Shown: one piece after another, positions 55,688 to 64,000 of the stretch
Numbering within the stretch: the stretch's first letter is position 1
How the letters are laid out: every line of letters starts with the position of its first letter
Origin: Hoyosella sp. YIM 151337
GTDB taxonomy: Bacteria > Actinomycetota > Actinomycetes > Mycobacteriales > Mycobacteriaceae
Direction: 5' to 3'
DNA: 64,000 nucleotides
NCBI RefSeq assembly: GCF_026041215.1
Contig: NZ_JAPEIQ010000006.1
Coordinates: 326,146 to 390,145, forward strand
The notes under the pieces: model-generated
What the model was told of the DNA's origin: nothing
The model's input: the letters and a program-made list of their open reading frames with translations, nothing else
Databases searched by the model: none
Translations under genes and position numbers: made by a program

Positions 55688-56320
55688 CTACGAAGCCTGA
55701 CGGCGGGCGAGCGATGCCTCGTAGGCTCGCTCGAAGAACGGGACGACGAAGCTGGTGAAATCGTCGATGATCGTGTCTGGTGACCGTGCCGGAATCGCGA
55801 TGAAACTCAATGCAATTCGGCCGACGTGATTTGCCGCAATGCGCGCGTCGCCCGGCGACAGCTGCACCCAGCTGTTTTCAAAGACTTCCGCGAGGCTGGT
55901 GACGGCTTTTTCCAGAACTGGCCACCCGTCGGTGGTGATGAGGCTGAGAAGTTCCGACTTGGCCCGGCCGAGCAGTGCCCAGCGAACAGCGGGATCGTTC
56001 GTGGCGATCCCGATGAACCGCTCAAACGCGCTGACTACAGCACTACGTGCATCACCTGGATGTGCGGCGACCGCCTCCCGCACCTCGTCGATGAACTGAT
56101 CGACGAGCCGCAAAATGTACTGCTGCGCGACCCCTTGGCGCGAGTCGAATTCGTTGTACAAGGTTTGACGGCTCACACCCGCGGCACGCGCGACCTCGGC
56201 CATCGTGATGTCCGACCATTCCTTCTCATCGAGCAAAGAACGGACCGCGTCAAGCACAGACGTTCGCAACAGTTGCCGGGCCGCTTCTTGATACGAACCC
56301 CGCGTTCTTCCACCAGGCAT
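55688..56320 (-). CDS. alkX: TetR-family regulator AlkX
   Basis: The protein has 210 residues from ATG 56318-56320, though a GGGAGC directly before it is unusually close; the frame is open to 56431. DNA-binding helices: 'LLRTSVLDAVRSLLDEKEWSDITMAEVARAAGVSRQTLYNEFDSRQGVAQQYILRL'. The ligand domain includes 'DDFTSFVVPFFERAYEASL'. It is the last gene of the alkB-rubA-rubB-reductase cluster, the place of AlkX (Rv3249c). Such regulators repress alkane hydroxylase genes and are released by fatty acids in related actinobacteria. A GTGTCAA-N5-TTGACAC palindrome lies just upstream, suggesting autoregulation. Confidence 0.92.
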   Translation of the reverse strand: MPGGRTRGSYQEAARQLLRTSVLDAVRSLLDEKEWSDITMAEVARAAGVSRQTLYNEFDSRQGVAQQYILRLVDQFIDEVREAVAAHPGDARSAVVSAFERFIGIATNDPAVRWALLGRAKSELLSLITTDGWPVLEKAVTSLAEVFENSWVQLSPGDARIAANHVGRIALSFIAIPARSPDTIIDDFTSFVVPFFERAYEASLARRQAS

Positions 56321-56349
56321 GCTCCCGACATTAAGGAAAGCCCTGTGCG

Positions 56350-56368
56350 GTGTCAAAGAACTTGACAC
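56350..56368. promoter_or_regulatory. Palindrome upstream of alkX
   Basis: GTGTCAA (56350-56356), AGAAC, TTGACAC (56362-56368) is a perfect inverted repeat 30-48 bp before the alkX ATG. A second, shorter palindrome ACAACG-AG-CGTTGT lies at 56415-56428. Both are of operator size and fall in the only sizeable gap inside the alk cluster. Confidence 0.5.
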
Positions 56369-56461
56369 TGGGTCGCCCGGTCGGCGGTATAGGCCGCGCG
56401 AGTCAACTAAGTTTACAACGAGCGTTGTCATGATTGCTCGTCGGCGCGCAGCCCGAGCCAG

Positions 56462-57739
56462 CTACTTCGGCGCAGCTGAGGAGAGATCGGGCATCGCCAG
56501 TGGAGCCGTCGTCGGTATGCCGACCTCCAGCACCCTGCGCCGGATGTACGGGGCATCATTAATGAGTGCTTTGGCGCTTCGGAATTCCTTCGGCCGCCCC
56601 ATCGACACGACACCGACTAGCCGGTCATTCTGCAGGCACAGGACGGTGAAATCATGGTCTTCGAGAGACCCATGGATAATCAGTTCGTCATCAGGCGACG
56701 GCCATCCCGCGGCTTGCAGGTTCTTTCCGTACTGCTTCGTCCAGCACCACGGAACGTCGGCGTATGGCGTTGGCATTCCCAATATTGCGCGGGCAGCGTG
56801 GGCGCCTTGTTCCTGCGCGTGACTCCAGTGCTCGACACGCTGGACACCACCGAGCAGCAAGTTCGGGAAGATCGCGACGTCACCTGCCGCGTAGATGTTC
56901 GGGGCTGAGGTCCGGCAATACTTGTCAACAACGATGCCGCCGCGGCCTGACGTATCGACAGTGAGTCCGGCACGTTCAGCCAGCTCTGTATTAGGTGCCA
57001 TACCAACCGAAATCAGGGCAGATGAGCCTGACCAGACTTGCCCGCGCGGCGACACCGCAGTGACTCCGTCGGGGCGAACATCGAGTTGGTCGAGTTCGAC
57101 ATTCGTCCACAGGTCTACGCCATTGTCTCGATGCATCTGCGCATAGATTTCCGCGACTGGTTTGGGAAGTACCCGGCCGAGCGGACGATCCCCGGCCTCG
57201 AGCAAGATGACTTCACTACCAAGGCCGCGTGCAGTCGCGGCAACCTCGCAGCCGATCAGCCCGGCACCGATGATGAGCATCGCGCCGGGCCCTTCGATGG
57301 CTTCCCGCAGCGACGCCACGTCAGCGATGCTTCGCAGGTAATGCACATTCGACTGCTCTTCTGGCGCGAACCCGGGGACCGCACGGGGCCGCCCACCGGT
57401 CGCGATCAGGAGCGCGTCGTACCGCTGCTCTTCGCCATTGTCCAGCGCGATGACGCGGGCCGCGGTGTCGATGTCGGTAACCGTGACGCCGCGCCGGATC
57501 TCTACCTTTTGCTCGTCCCAGAACGCGGGAGGCCGGAGCCGCGAACGCTCGATCGTCACCGATCCCTGTAGAAGTTCTTTGGAAAGCTGCGGACGGCGGT
57601 AGGGGTACTCACCGTCGTTGCTGATCATGACGACCCGGCCGCCAAAGCCCTCTTTACGCAAAGACTCAGCGGCCGTGGCAGCGGCCACCCCGCTACCGAC
57701 GATGACGACGGTTCCATCCGGGGCAATCTGATCACTCAC
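56462..57739 (-). CDS. Rubredoxin reductase (NAD(P)H:rubredoxin)
   Basis: The FAD enzyme has 425 residues from GTG 57737-57739, which overlaps the rubredoxin stop as GTGA (the frame is open to 57802). First Rossmann motif [19 protein letters not shown], then '[13 protein letters not shown]', second NAD(P)-binding motif [19 protein letters not shown]/'[16 protein letters not shown]', and '[12 protein letters not shown]' for FAD. It passes electrons from NAD(P)H to the rubredoxins, which feed AlkB. Gene order alkB-rubA-rubB-reductase supports this rather than another ferredoxin reductase. Confidence 0.93.
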   Translation of the reverse strand: MSDQIAPDGTVVIVGSGVAAATAAESLRKEGFGGRVVMISNDGEYPYRRPQLSKELLQGSVTIERSRLRPPAFWDEQKVEIRRGVTVTDIDTAARVIALDNGEEQRYDALLIATGGRPRAVPGFAPEEQSNVHYLRSIADVASLREAIEGPGAMLIIGAGLIGCEVAATARGLGSEVILLEAGDRPLGRVLPKPVAEIYAQMHRDNGVDLWTNVELDQLDVRPDGVTAVSPRGQVWSGSSALISVGMAPNTELAERAGLTVDTSGRGGIVVDKYCRTSAPNIYAAGDVAIFPNLLLGGVQRVEHWSHAQEQGAHAARAILGMPTPYADVPWCWTKQYGKNLQAAGWPSPDDELIIHGSLEDHDFTVLCLQNDRLVGVVSMGRPKEFRSAKALINDAPYIRRRVLEVGIPTTAPLAMPDLSSAAPK

Positions 57740-57921
57740 GAGCGGGAAACCTCTACCATCTCGAAATCCGCCTTGGCGGCGCCGCAGTCTGGGCAGCTCC
57801 AATCATCGGGGATGTCGTCCCAGAGGGTGCCTGGCGCGATGCCTTCGTCGGGCCAACCTTCTGCTTCGTCATACTCGAATCCGCATTGCAGACACCGGAA
57901 GACCTTGTATTCGACGCTCAT
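57736..57921 (-). CDS. rubB: Rubredoxin B
   Basis: This 61-residue rubredoxin starts at ATG 57919-57921. Iron ligands are in [24 protein letters not shown] and [12 protein letters not shown], giving CxxC...CxxC. The tryptophan-containing WDDIPDDW segment is typical of AlkG2-type rubredoxins that transfer electrons to alkane hydroxylase. Its stop overlaps the reductase start. It is separated from rubA by 111 bp containing a strong hairpin. Confidence 0.96.
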   Translation of the reverse strand: MSVEYKVFRCLQCGFEYDEAEGWPDEGIAPGTLWDDIPDDWSCPDCGAAKADFEMVEVSRS

Positions 57922-57969
57922 GATTTTCTCGCAATCTTCGACGACGTTGTCTCGATGGTTCTTGTGGGC

Positions 57970-58009
57970 GTGCCCGCCGGGTGCTGAAATGCAGGCACCC
58001 GGCGGGCAC
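57970..58009 (-). repeat. Strong hairpin between rubA and rubB
   Basis: GTGCCCGCCGGGTGC (57970-57984) and GCACCCGGCGGGCAC (57995-58009) are perfect 15-base complements with a 10-base loop. No T-run follows on the minus strand, so it is more likely an mRNA stability or processing element, or partial attenuator, within the operon than a full terminator. Confidence 0.6.
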
Positions 58010-58032
58010 GAGATGGTCAGAGTTTGTGCGAC

Positions 58033-58203
58033 TCAAGCACTGGTGAGCGGGACGAAGTCGATTTTCTCACGCACCCCGCAGTCAGGGCAGGGCCAGTCAT
58101 CCGGGACGGCATCCCAGCATGTACCGGCGGGAAACCCCTCGCGCGGGTCACCCTTCTCCTCGTCATACTCGTAATCGCACACTGTGCATCTGTACGTACT
58201 CAT
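58033..58203 (-). CDS. rubA: Rubredoxin A
   Basis: This 56-residue rubredoxin starts at ATG 58201-58203, nine bases after GGGAGG, and ends with TGA 58033-58035. Sequence features: YRCTVCDYEYDEEKGDP at the N-terminus and WPCPDCGVREKIDF near the C-terminus, giving the two CxxC iron-ligand pairs. It differs from rubB by an extra Cys (GTCWDAVPDDW) and a DPREGFPAGT loop. It starts 14 bp after alkB and is surely co-transcribed with it, probably as the immediate electron donor. Confidence 0.95.
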   Translation of the reverse strand: MSTYRCTVCDYEYDEEKGDPREGFPAGTCWDAVPDDWPCPDCGVREKIDFVPLTSA

Positions 58204-58217
58204 CACAGCGGACCTCC

Positions 58218-59477
58218 CTACACCGTTGTAGTTGGCACTGCGTCCCCGTATTTCGCAAGGACCTTGTCACGCTTACCGGGCTCGATGTTAGCTTGCGTGA
58301 TGTCACCGTTGTAGTGCGCGACCACACGCTTGTCCATCACCTTGCGCCACAGCGGCGGAATGAGCGCAACTACGATCATCGTCGCGTAGCCTGCCGGAAG
58401 CTGGGGTGCGCCTTCCATGCTGCGTAGCGTTTGGTACCGGCGGGTCGGGTTGGCGTGGTGATCACTGTGCCGCTGCAGGTGGTACAGGAAGATGTTCGTG
58501 CAAATGCGGTCGCTGTTCCAGCTGTGTTCAGGCGTGCAGCGCTCGTACCGGCCACTGGGCAGCTTCTTGCGGCGCAAGCCGTAGTGCTCGAGATAGTTCA
58601 CAGCCTCGAGCAGGCTGAAGCCGAACACTGCCTGGACAACCAAGTAGGGCAGGACATTCCAGACGCTGTAGTTCTCAAGCGCACCTGCGAAACTCAGTAC
58701 CTGGAGACCAGCCAGGAGCGAACCGAACAGTGCCACCGACATCAGCCAGGCATTCAGAACGTCGTTCTTGACCGTCCAGTGTGATTTGCCGAGACGGGCG
58801 AAACGAGCCTTCTCAATTTCCCAAGCGGACTTCAAACTCCCAGCAACTGTGCGGGGCCAGAAGCGGTAGAAACTCTCCCCGATGCGGGACGATGCCGGAT
58901 CCTCGGGCGTAGCAACGCGAACGTGGTGCCCGCGGTTGTGCTCGATGTAAAAGTGTCCATAGAAGGTCTGCGCGAGCACAACCCGAGAGAGCCAGCGCTC
59001 GTTCTCCTGCTTCTTGTGACCTAATTCATGAGCGGTGTTGATCCCGATGCCTGCGGTGACACCAACGGTGGTCGCAAGACCGATGCTCTCGACGACACTG
59101 AGCGAGCCAGAAGCCCAGAGGTACACCGCGGCGAGGAGGCCACCGTACTGGAGCGGAATGTACAGGTATGTGCACCAGCGGTAGTACTTGTCGTTTTCGA
59201 GTTCCTCGATGAACTCGTCGGGCGGGTTTTGCCCGTCCTCACCCAGCAACACATCAATGATCGGGATGATGACGAAGACAATCGCCAGGCCGGCCCACCA
59301 GAAGCCACCCCATCCAGTCGCGGTCACCAGACCCCACGCGATGAAGGTGGCGGCGGAGGGAATCAAAGAAAGCAGCCAGAGGTAGCGCTTGCGATCGCGC
59401 CAGCGCTCAAGCGACGCTGCGTCAGCAGCATCGCTGTCCGAAGCCTCGATCGCACTGCCTTGAGTCGGTGCAGACAT
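58218..59477 (-). CDS. alkB: Alkane 1-monooxygenase AlkB
   Basis: This 419-residue membrane diiron hydroxylase oxidises the terminal carbon of n-alkanes. ATG 59475-59477. Several hydrophobic segments (about 33-50, 55-78, 107-125, 130-147 and later) carry the histidine motifs NTAHELGH (His150, His154), HFYIEHNRGHH (His175, His180, His184, His185) and LQRHSDHHANP (about 318-328), plus the alkB signature NYLEHYGL. All ligand histidines are present. It heads the alkB-rubA-rubB-reductase-alkX operon. Upstream are a TATAGT -10-like sequence and a palindrome. Confidence 0.96.
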   Translation of the reverse strand: MSAPTQGSAIEASDSDAADAASLERWRDRKRYLWLLSLIPSAATFIAWGLVTATGWGGFWWAGLAIVFVIIPIIDVLLGEDGQNPPDEFIEELENDKYYRWCTYLYIPLQYGGLLAAVYLWASGSLSVVESIGLATTVGVTAGIGINTAHELGHKKQENERWLSRVVLAQTFYGHFYIEHNRGHHVRVATPEDPASSRIGESFYRFWPRTVAGSLKSAWEIEKARFARLGKSHWTVKNDVLNAWLMSVALFGSLLAGLQVLSFAGALENYSVWNVLPYLVVQAVFGFSLLEAVNYLEHYGLRRKKLPSGRYERCTPEHSWNSDRICTNIFLYHLQRHSDHHANPTRRYQTLRSMEGAPQLPAGYATMIVVALIPPLWRKVMDKRVVAHYNGDITQANIEPGKRDKVLAKYGDAVPTTTV

Positions 59478-59539
59478 TTACATCATGCCTAACTTTGTCG
59501 ATGTGCTAGACCTCGATGTCGTAGCAACTCGTTCCTTTG

Positions 59540-59608
59540 ACTATAGGCAGTTATTCGTTCGCCAGCTAGACACAGTAACCATATTTGTAAAACTGAATCG
59601 GTTCAGTT
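59540..59608 (-). promoter_or_regulatory. alkB promoter region with palindrome
   Basis: On the minus strand a TATAGT -10-like hexamer is at 59545-59540. AACTGAA (59591-59597), TCGG, TTCAGTT (59602-59608) is a perfect inverted repeat about 50 bp further upstream and 114 bp before the ATG. It differs from the palindrome before alkX. The remaining 59609-59692 shows nothing recognisable. Confidence 0.45.
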
Positions 59609-59692
59609 GTAAATGCCAGCAAGCGGGCCGGAGCGATCTGCTGGAGATTTCCCGCTTGTGCGCAAACTCTGGCAAGCACACTGCCACTGCGC

Positions 59693-60931
59693 CTAAGCCC
59701 GCACGACTGCGCGAAAGACTTGAGAGCGCGCCGAACCTGCATGCAAGATCACTTCACGATCACACGCTGGCACCCACAGCGCAGCCCCTTGCGGGACTTC
59801 GATCTCTTCGCCCTCGCACCGCGCGGTGACGCCGCCGTGGGTGCACACCAGGATTTGCGGGCCAGCGTCGATCACACCGATTGACACACTGTGATGGAGG
59901 CCCGTGGCGTCGAGTTCGATCCTTGACAGCTGGAATTCTGGTGCTGGGGTGTCATAAATGAACTCCGCCGTACCACCGGGGCTAGCGTTATAGACGCCGA
60001 CCGGGAGCGCGTCCGTCGGTGAAAAATCGAGCACGCGAAGCAGTTCCGCAACGTCCACGTGCTTCGGCGTCATACCGCCGCGCAACACATTGTCCGAATT
60101 AGCCATCACCTCGACACCCATGCCGTGCAGGTAGGCATGCAAGCTCCCGGCTGCGAGGTACAAGCCCTCCCCCGGCTCGAGTTCGGCATAGTTGAGGAGC
60201 GACGCGGTCAGCACCCCCGCGTCGCCCGGGTAGTACTCAGCGAGTTCCAGCAGCATCTTTGCGACCGGACGGAAAGGACCGTGAGCGTCCTCGCGCAGAT
60301 ACCTGACACACCCATCGGTCAAGTCATCGAGGAGGGCACGCAGCGGCCGGTGCGGCAGCGTGATCCACGTCGTGAACAGTGCGCGCAGGCCCCCGGAATC
60401 TGGCTGCTCCGCGAGCATGTCGCAGTAGTGCTTCATGATCGGGCCCGACAGATGCTTGAGCACATCTACGGTCTTCGCGGGGTCGCGAAATCCGGCTAAG
60501 GCCCGGAACGGGGTGAGCGCTACAAGCAGTTCCGGCTTGTGATTCTCGTCTTTGTAGTTTCGGTGCGGCGCATCGAGCGGAATGCCAGCACGATTCTCTC
60601 TAGCGAAGCCGTCGCGCGCCTGCTCCCGACTCGGGTGAGCTTGCAACGAGAGCGGCTCCTCCGCGGCAAGCACTTTGAGCAGAAACGGCAGCTGGTCACC
60701 ATGCTCGGCCCGGACACGGCTACCCAGCGTTGCTGCCGGGTCGTGGGCGATCGCGTCGACGAGGCTGACACGCCCGCCATCCTCACGCAACCAGGCGGAA
60801 TCAGCGGGGTGCGCTCCCATCCAGAGTTCCGCTTCCGGATGGTCGGCGGGCGCGGGCAATCCTCGCAGCTCCGCAAGTGACGTTCTCGATCCCCACGCGT
60901 AATTCCGAATAGGGCATTCGAGCAGTTGCAC
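59693..60931 (-). CDS. manA: Mannose-6-phosphate isomerase, class I
   Basis: This 412-residue zinc enzyme converts fructose-6-phosphate to mannose-6-phosphate for GDP-mannose and cell-envelope mannans. GTG 60929-60931 overlaps the stop of the upstream gene by one base. Features: 'YAWGSRTSLAELRG', 'AELWMGAHPADSAWL', zinc-binding 'LSLQAHPSREQARDGF' and 'NYKDENHKPELLVALTPFRALAGFR', 'GLYLAAGSLHAYLHGMGVEVMANSDNVLRGGMTPKHVD'. All are intact. It forms an operon with the isomerase-like gene and manB. Confidence 0.95.
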   Translation of the reverse strand: MQLLECPIRNYAWGSRTSLAELRGLPAPADHPEAELWMGAHPADSAWLREDGGRVSLVDAIAHDPAATLGSRVRAEHGDQLPFLLKVLAAEEPLSLQAHPSREQARDGFARENRAGIPLDAPHRNYKDENHKPELLVALTPFRALAGFRDPAKTVDVLKHLSGPIMKHYCDMLAEQPDSGGLRALFTTWITLPHRPLRALLDDLTDGCVRYLREDAHGPFRPVAKMLLELAEYYPGDAGVLTASLLNYAELEPGEGLYLAAGSLHAYLHGMGVEVMANSDNVLRGGMTPKHVDVAELLRVLDFSPTDALPVGVYNASPGGTAEFIYDTPAPEFQLSRIELDATGLHHSVSIGVIDAGPQILVCTHGGVTARCEGEEIEVPQGAALWVPACDREVILHAGSARSQVFRAVVRA

Positions 60932-62085
60932 TAGTGGGACCCCGCCATCTGTAGGTACACAGCGGCCATTTCCAGCCGCGACGCAAGAACCATCAATTCA
61001 CACAGTTCCCTCATCTTGCCTCTATCGCGCTCCGCCGTGGCAACTATCCCCCCACTCCCCTCGGCCTGGTGACCGGGCTGGGCTGCATCAGCTATCTCGG
61101 CACCACCGGTATGCTCCGGCAAGACGAGAACAGCGTTGCCCCGAAGCATGGCAGCACGTCGTTCAAGCTCGGTGCGCTCCTGGGTCGTGGCAAGCAGCAC
61201 AATGCAAAGCGGCGCCGCAGGTGCCGGGCCGTCGAGTTCAGGGTCGTGGAACAAGGGATCATAATCGGGCGGCACGCTGGCGACCAGTAGCGGCAGACCG
61301 TTCAATACCTCTGCCAGATCCGCATCTGGCGCAAGGAACCCGCCGACGCGCACAAATGCCTGCGAAGCATGCGAGGCGATCACCCGCGTGCCCGGCGAGT
61401 CCCCCGACAGCACCGTACGATGACCGATCATTTTCTCCGCCAGCGACTTTGCCGGGTTCTCGTACACGTCGCGCTGCGGGTGGTTGAGCATAGCTTCGTG
61501 GTCGAGGGCGTCCGCGCAGCTCATCAGGTCGAACCCGGCCCCAGTGTGCAATCCTCCCCGCAGCGACTGAATAACCGTGATGATCGCAGCGACGAAGCCT
61601 GCTAGCGCGAATTGATCCGGCACGGTAACTCGTGGCGGCAGCGATACCGCACGGGCCGCCGCAGCCGCTTGTAATGGCCCCCCTGCTGGCGCAATGACCA
61701 CAGTCTCACAGCCCCGCCGACCCGCGCGGTCCACGGACTCCACGAGCACGGGATCGCCGGGATCATCGCCAGCAATCACCACCACGTCGAGCGGCCCGAC
61801 CCAGGACGGAGCGTGATCGGTAACCACAACCGGGATGACAAACTCACGGGCAAGCGCTGCGCTTACTAGGTGTACTGCGGACACAGCGGCTCCCCTGCGC
61901 GCGACAAGCACGAGGCTTCGGGGGCGCGAAGCAACCACTGCCGAAAGCGCGCCCTCTTCTGCCGCCACTGCAGCGGCGCGCACCTGAGCGCCAGACAAAG
62001 CAGCGTGGCGCAACCGCCCCTCACGGTCGGCGGCGATCAGTCCGTCGGCGTCGTCAAGCCCAACGCCCGGCAATAGTGTGTCCAT
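60931..62085 (-). CDS. Sugar-phosphate isomerase-like (SIS/TobH type) protein of the mannose operon
   Basis: The protein has 384 residues from ATG 62083-62085, eight bases after AAAGGGG. The middle of the chain ('RPRSLVLVARRGAAVSAVHLVSAALAREFVIPVVVTDHAPSWVGPLDVVVIAGDDPGDPVLVESVDRAGRRGCETVVIAPAGGPL') has the SIS-domain pattern of phosphosugar isomerases, and the C-terminal half resembles the bifunctional glucose/mannose-6-phosphate isomerases. However, the family (Rv3256c; also called TobH) has no proven activity. Its fixed place between manB and manA suggests a part in mannose-phosphate metabolism or its control. Confidence 0.82.
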   Translation of the reverse strand: MDTLLPGVGLDDADGLIAADREGRLRHAALSGAQVRAAAVAAEEGALSAVVASRPRSLVLVARRGAAVSAVHLVSAALAREFVIPVVVTDHAPSWVGPLDVVVIAGDDPGDPVLVESVDRAGRRGCETVVIAPAGGPLQAAAAARAVSLPPRVTVPDQFALAGFVAAIITVIQSLRGGLHTGAGFDLMSCADALDHEAMLNHPQRDVYENPAKSLAEKMIGHRTVLSGDSPGTRVIASHASQAFVRVGGFLAPDADLAEVLNGLPLLVASVPPDYDPLFHDPELDGPAPAAPLCIVLLATTQERTELERRAAMLRGNAVLVLPEHTGGAEIADAAQPGHQAEGSGGIVATAERDRGKMRELCELMVLASRLEMAAVYLQMAGSH

Positions 62086-62174
62086 CGCCGCCACCCCTTT
62101 CGTGTCCCGGCCCTGCTGGACTGTCCAGCCAGCGAACGGCTACCTGCTCTTATTATCGCCCGCTTTGTCAGGTA

Positions 62175-63542
62175 TTACCGGCGTACGATCCGTAAAACCT
62201 CGGCGGTTATTTCGTCGACCCGCTTCTTAGCTCGCGCCTCCACATTAAGGCGCACCAGCGGCTCTGTGTTCGACGCCCGCAAGTTGAACCACGACCCATC
62301 CGAAAGGTCGATCGTGAGACCGTCGAGCCAGTCAACCGCTGCAGCTCGCTCTTTGAACTCGGCAGCAACCTCTTCCATACGCCGCGCGGCGTCAGCCACT
62401 GTCGAGTTGATCTCGCCGGAAGCGATATACCTTTCATACTCTGCCATCAGCTCGGAGAGCGGACGAGGCTGTTCGCCAAGCGCTGAGAGCATGTGCAGCG
62501 CGGCTAGCATCCCCGAGTCCGCACCCCAGAAATCCCGGAAATAATAATGAGCAGAGTGTTCGCCCCCAAAGATCGCGTTGGTCTCGGCCATCGTCTGCTT
62601 GATAAACGAATGCCCTACCCGCGTCCGCACGGCCTTGCCACCACGCTCAGCCACTATCTCGGGCACGGCCCGCGATGTAATGAGGTTGTGAATGATCGCG
62701 GCCCCGGGCTCTTTCGCGAGTTCGCGGCCCGCGACGAGCGCCGTCACAGCCGAAGGCGAAACCGGTTCTCCGCGCTCGTCCACGACGAAACAGCGGTCCG
62801 CGTCCCCGTCGAAGGCCAGACCGATATCGGCACCTGTTTCACGGACGAAGTTCTGCAAATCGACCAGATTGGCCGGGTCGAGCGGATTCGCCTCATGATT
62901 CGGGAAGGAGCCGTCGAGCTCGAAATACAACGGCTTCAATTCGACGTTCAGCTCCCTGAAGACCGCCGGAACCGTGTAGCCACCCATCCCGTTTCCGGCG
63001 TCGACTGCGACGGTGAGCCGCCGCATCTGCGTCAGGTCGACGAGGTTCCGCACGAACTCCGCATACTCGCTCAGCAGATTCTGCGATGACACTGTCCCGC
63101 GCGCGCCATTATAGTCCGGCACACCGGCCTGCACCTCGCGTGCAATCTGGGCCAGTCCGCTTGCCTGCCCCACTGGACGAGCTCCCGCGCGGCACAGTTT
63201 GATGCCGTTGTATTTCGCCGGGTTGTGGCTCGCGGTGAACATCGCACCTGGGCAGTTAAGGCTGCCCGAAGCGAAATACAACCCGTCCGTCGAAGCAAGC
63301 CCAATGTCGACAACATCGAGACCTTGCGCCTGCACTCCCTCAGCGAACGCCTTCACCAGCCCCGGTGACGACTCCCGCATGTCGTGCCCCACTACGATGC
63401 GACCCGCACCCTCTTCGCGCGCAAGCCGCGCGAACGCGCCACCGATATCTCTGACGAACTCCGCGTCGATCTGCTCACCGACGACTCCCCGGACGTCGTA
63501 CGCCTTGATCACGGAGTTCACCGAATCAGCGGAACGGCTCAT
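62175..63542 (-). CDS. manB: Phosphomannomutase/phosphoglucomutase ManB
   Basis: This 455-residue alpha-D-phosphohexomutase converts mannose-6-phosphate to mannose-1-phosphate. ATG 63540-63542. Active-site loops: TASHNPAKYNG with the phospho-serine, the metal loop DGDADRCF, the sugar-binding GGEHSAHYYF, and the phosphate-binding 'RASNTEPLVRLNVEA' at the C-terminus. 'IKAYDVRGVVG' opens the chain. It stands upstream of the isomerase-like gene and manA on the same strand; together they lead from fructose-6-phosphate to the GDP-mannose precursor. Confidence 0.95.
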   Translation of the reverse strand: MSRSADSVNSVIKAYDVRGVVGEQIDAEFVRDIGGAFARLAREEGAGRIVVGHDMRESSPGLVKAFAEGVQAQGLDVVDIGLASTDGLYFASGSLNCPGAMFTASHNPAKYNGIKLCRAGARPVGQASGLAQIAREVQAGVPDYNGARGTVSSQNLLSEYAEFVRNLVDLTQMRRLTVAVDAGNGMGGYTVPAVFRELNVELKPLYFELDGSFPNHEANPLDPANLVDLQNFVRETGADIGLAFDGDADRCFVVDERGEPVSPSAVTALVAGRELAKEPGAAIIHNLITSRAVPEIVAERGGKAVRTRVGHSFIKQTMAETNAIFGGEHSAHYYFRDFWGADSGMLAALHMLSALGEQPRPLSELMAEYERYIASGEINSTVADAARRMEEVAAEFKERAAAVDWLDGLTIDLSDGSWFNLRASNTEPLVRLNVEARAKKRVDEITAEVLRIVRR

Positions 63543-63625
63543 CTACCCACTCCTGTCACCACGCTGGGACTCAGCTTTCGAGTCAGCCTAACCGTCACGA
63601 TGACGCGAGGGGCAGGAAGGAGGCT

Positions 63626-64000
63626 TCACCAAACCGGTGATTCAGCACCGGGCGCTGGAAGTGCTCTGAGATGTGCGCGCCGCACGTGGTGGCCGGGACC
63701 GATCTCGACCCTGCTCTGCGCAATATCTGGCTCGGCGCCAAACTCAATCGTCGCTGTCGCGACAGCGCCCGGCTCGGCGGCCCGGGGCTGCTGGCTGGCA
63801 TCCGCGGACGCGTCGTCAGGGCCAGCCGCGCTACCCGCACCGGTGACGTCGACCGGAGACCAGTGCCGCACCAATTCCCAATTGCGCGGTGCGGTGATCC
63901 GCAGTGCATGCGCCTCGCACAGGTCCCACGAATGGGGACCGTCGCTCTCAGTGAGGGGCTCTACGACAGCGACAGATTCGGCATAGATGTACGTCAGCGT
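63626..64000 (-). CDS. DUF3499 protein (5' end cut by window edge)
   Basis: The last 124 codons of a gene that enters from beyond base 64000 and ends at 63626. The visible start 'TLTYIYAESVAVVEPLTESDGPHSWDLCEAHALRITAPRNWELVRH' matches the DUF3499 family (Rv3258c), whose N-terminal Cys-rich part would lie outside. The tail is Ala/Pro/Asp-rich. Function is unknown. It is conserved upstream of manB in mycobacteria, 83 bp from it here. Confidence 0.85.
   Translation of the reverse strand, partial: TLTYIYAESVAVVEPLTESDGPHSWDLCEAHALRITAPRNWELVRHWSPVDVTGAGSAAGPDDASADASQQPRAAEPGAVATATIEFGAEPDIAQSRVEIGPGHHVRRAHLRALPAPGAESPVW

Overview
The window reads as the chromosome of a high-GC, mycolic-acid-lineage actinobacterium (Mycobacteriales). 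The evidence is a gene set and order that follow the Mycobacterium tuberculosis block from about Rv3201c to Rv3258c: adnAB, lipV, an alkyltransferase-like protein, moeZ, DUF3152, a TetR gene, DUF3107, a DEAD-box helicase, parA, a lipid kinase, whiB1, pdtaS, biotinylated TB7.3, rshA-sigH, yedK, aroA, rsgA, desA3 with its reductase, a WS/DGAT, the Rv3235 family, secA1, hpf, comF, lpqB-mtrB-mtrA, tmk, sahH, the alkane-oxidation genes, manA and manB. An alkane-degrading genus such as Hoyosella would fit, but the sequence alone does not prove the genus. The synteny is recalled from knowledge of the H37Rv gene order and was not aligned here.

Layout. 1-9.6 kb (minus): the 3' part of a trans-acting enoyl-reductase-like gene, the adnB-adnA double-strand-break helicase-nuclease pair, and upstream of them an unusual NRPS condensation protein that ends in what looks like a cut-off adenylation domain. 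10-11.2 kb (plus): a hydrolase and an alkyltransferase-like DNA repair protein in translational overlap. 11.2-20.1 kb: a nitrate/nitrite assimilation block (narK, nirB, nirD, the NnaR-type regulator, a CbiX-type chelatase), a CynX-like transporter and a divergent FadR-type regulator, inserted into the otherwise conserved order. Both narK and nirB carry the same GlnR-like half-site pair upstream.

20-31 kb: conserved actinobacterial genes, many of poorly known function, including a DEAD-box helicase with a strongly folded leader. 31-38.5 kb: WhiB1, PdtaS, the 71-residue biotinyl protein, a 24-residue ribosomal protein (bL37), the RshA-SigH redox stress switch with an apparent SigH-dependent promoter, YedK, AroA and RsgA. 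38.5-43.2 kb: acyl-CoA desaturase and its electron-transfer reductase, each behind the same palindrome, and a WS/DGAT homologue whose active-site motif is altered.

43.5-55.5 kb: SecA1, HPF, ComF, LpqB-MtrB-MtrA, thymidylate kinase and S-adenosylhomocysteinase, nearly all on the minus strand with overlapping stops and starts. 55.7-59.5 kb: an alkane hydroxylation operon (alkB, two rubredoxins, rubredoxin reductase, TetR regulator). 59.7-64 kb: mannose activation genes (manA, a sugar-isomerase-like gene, manB) and the edge of a DUF3499 gene.

Starts were chosen by eye from Shine-Dalgarno spacing and family length, and several differ from the longest possible reading frame. No tRNA, rRNA, insertion sequence or CRISPR array was recognised.
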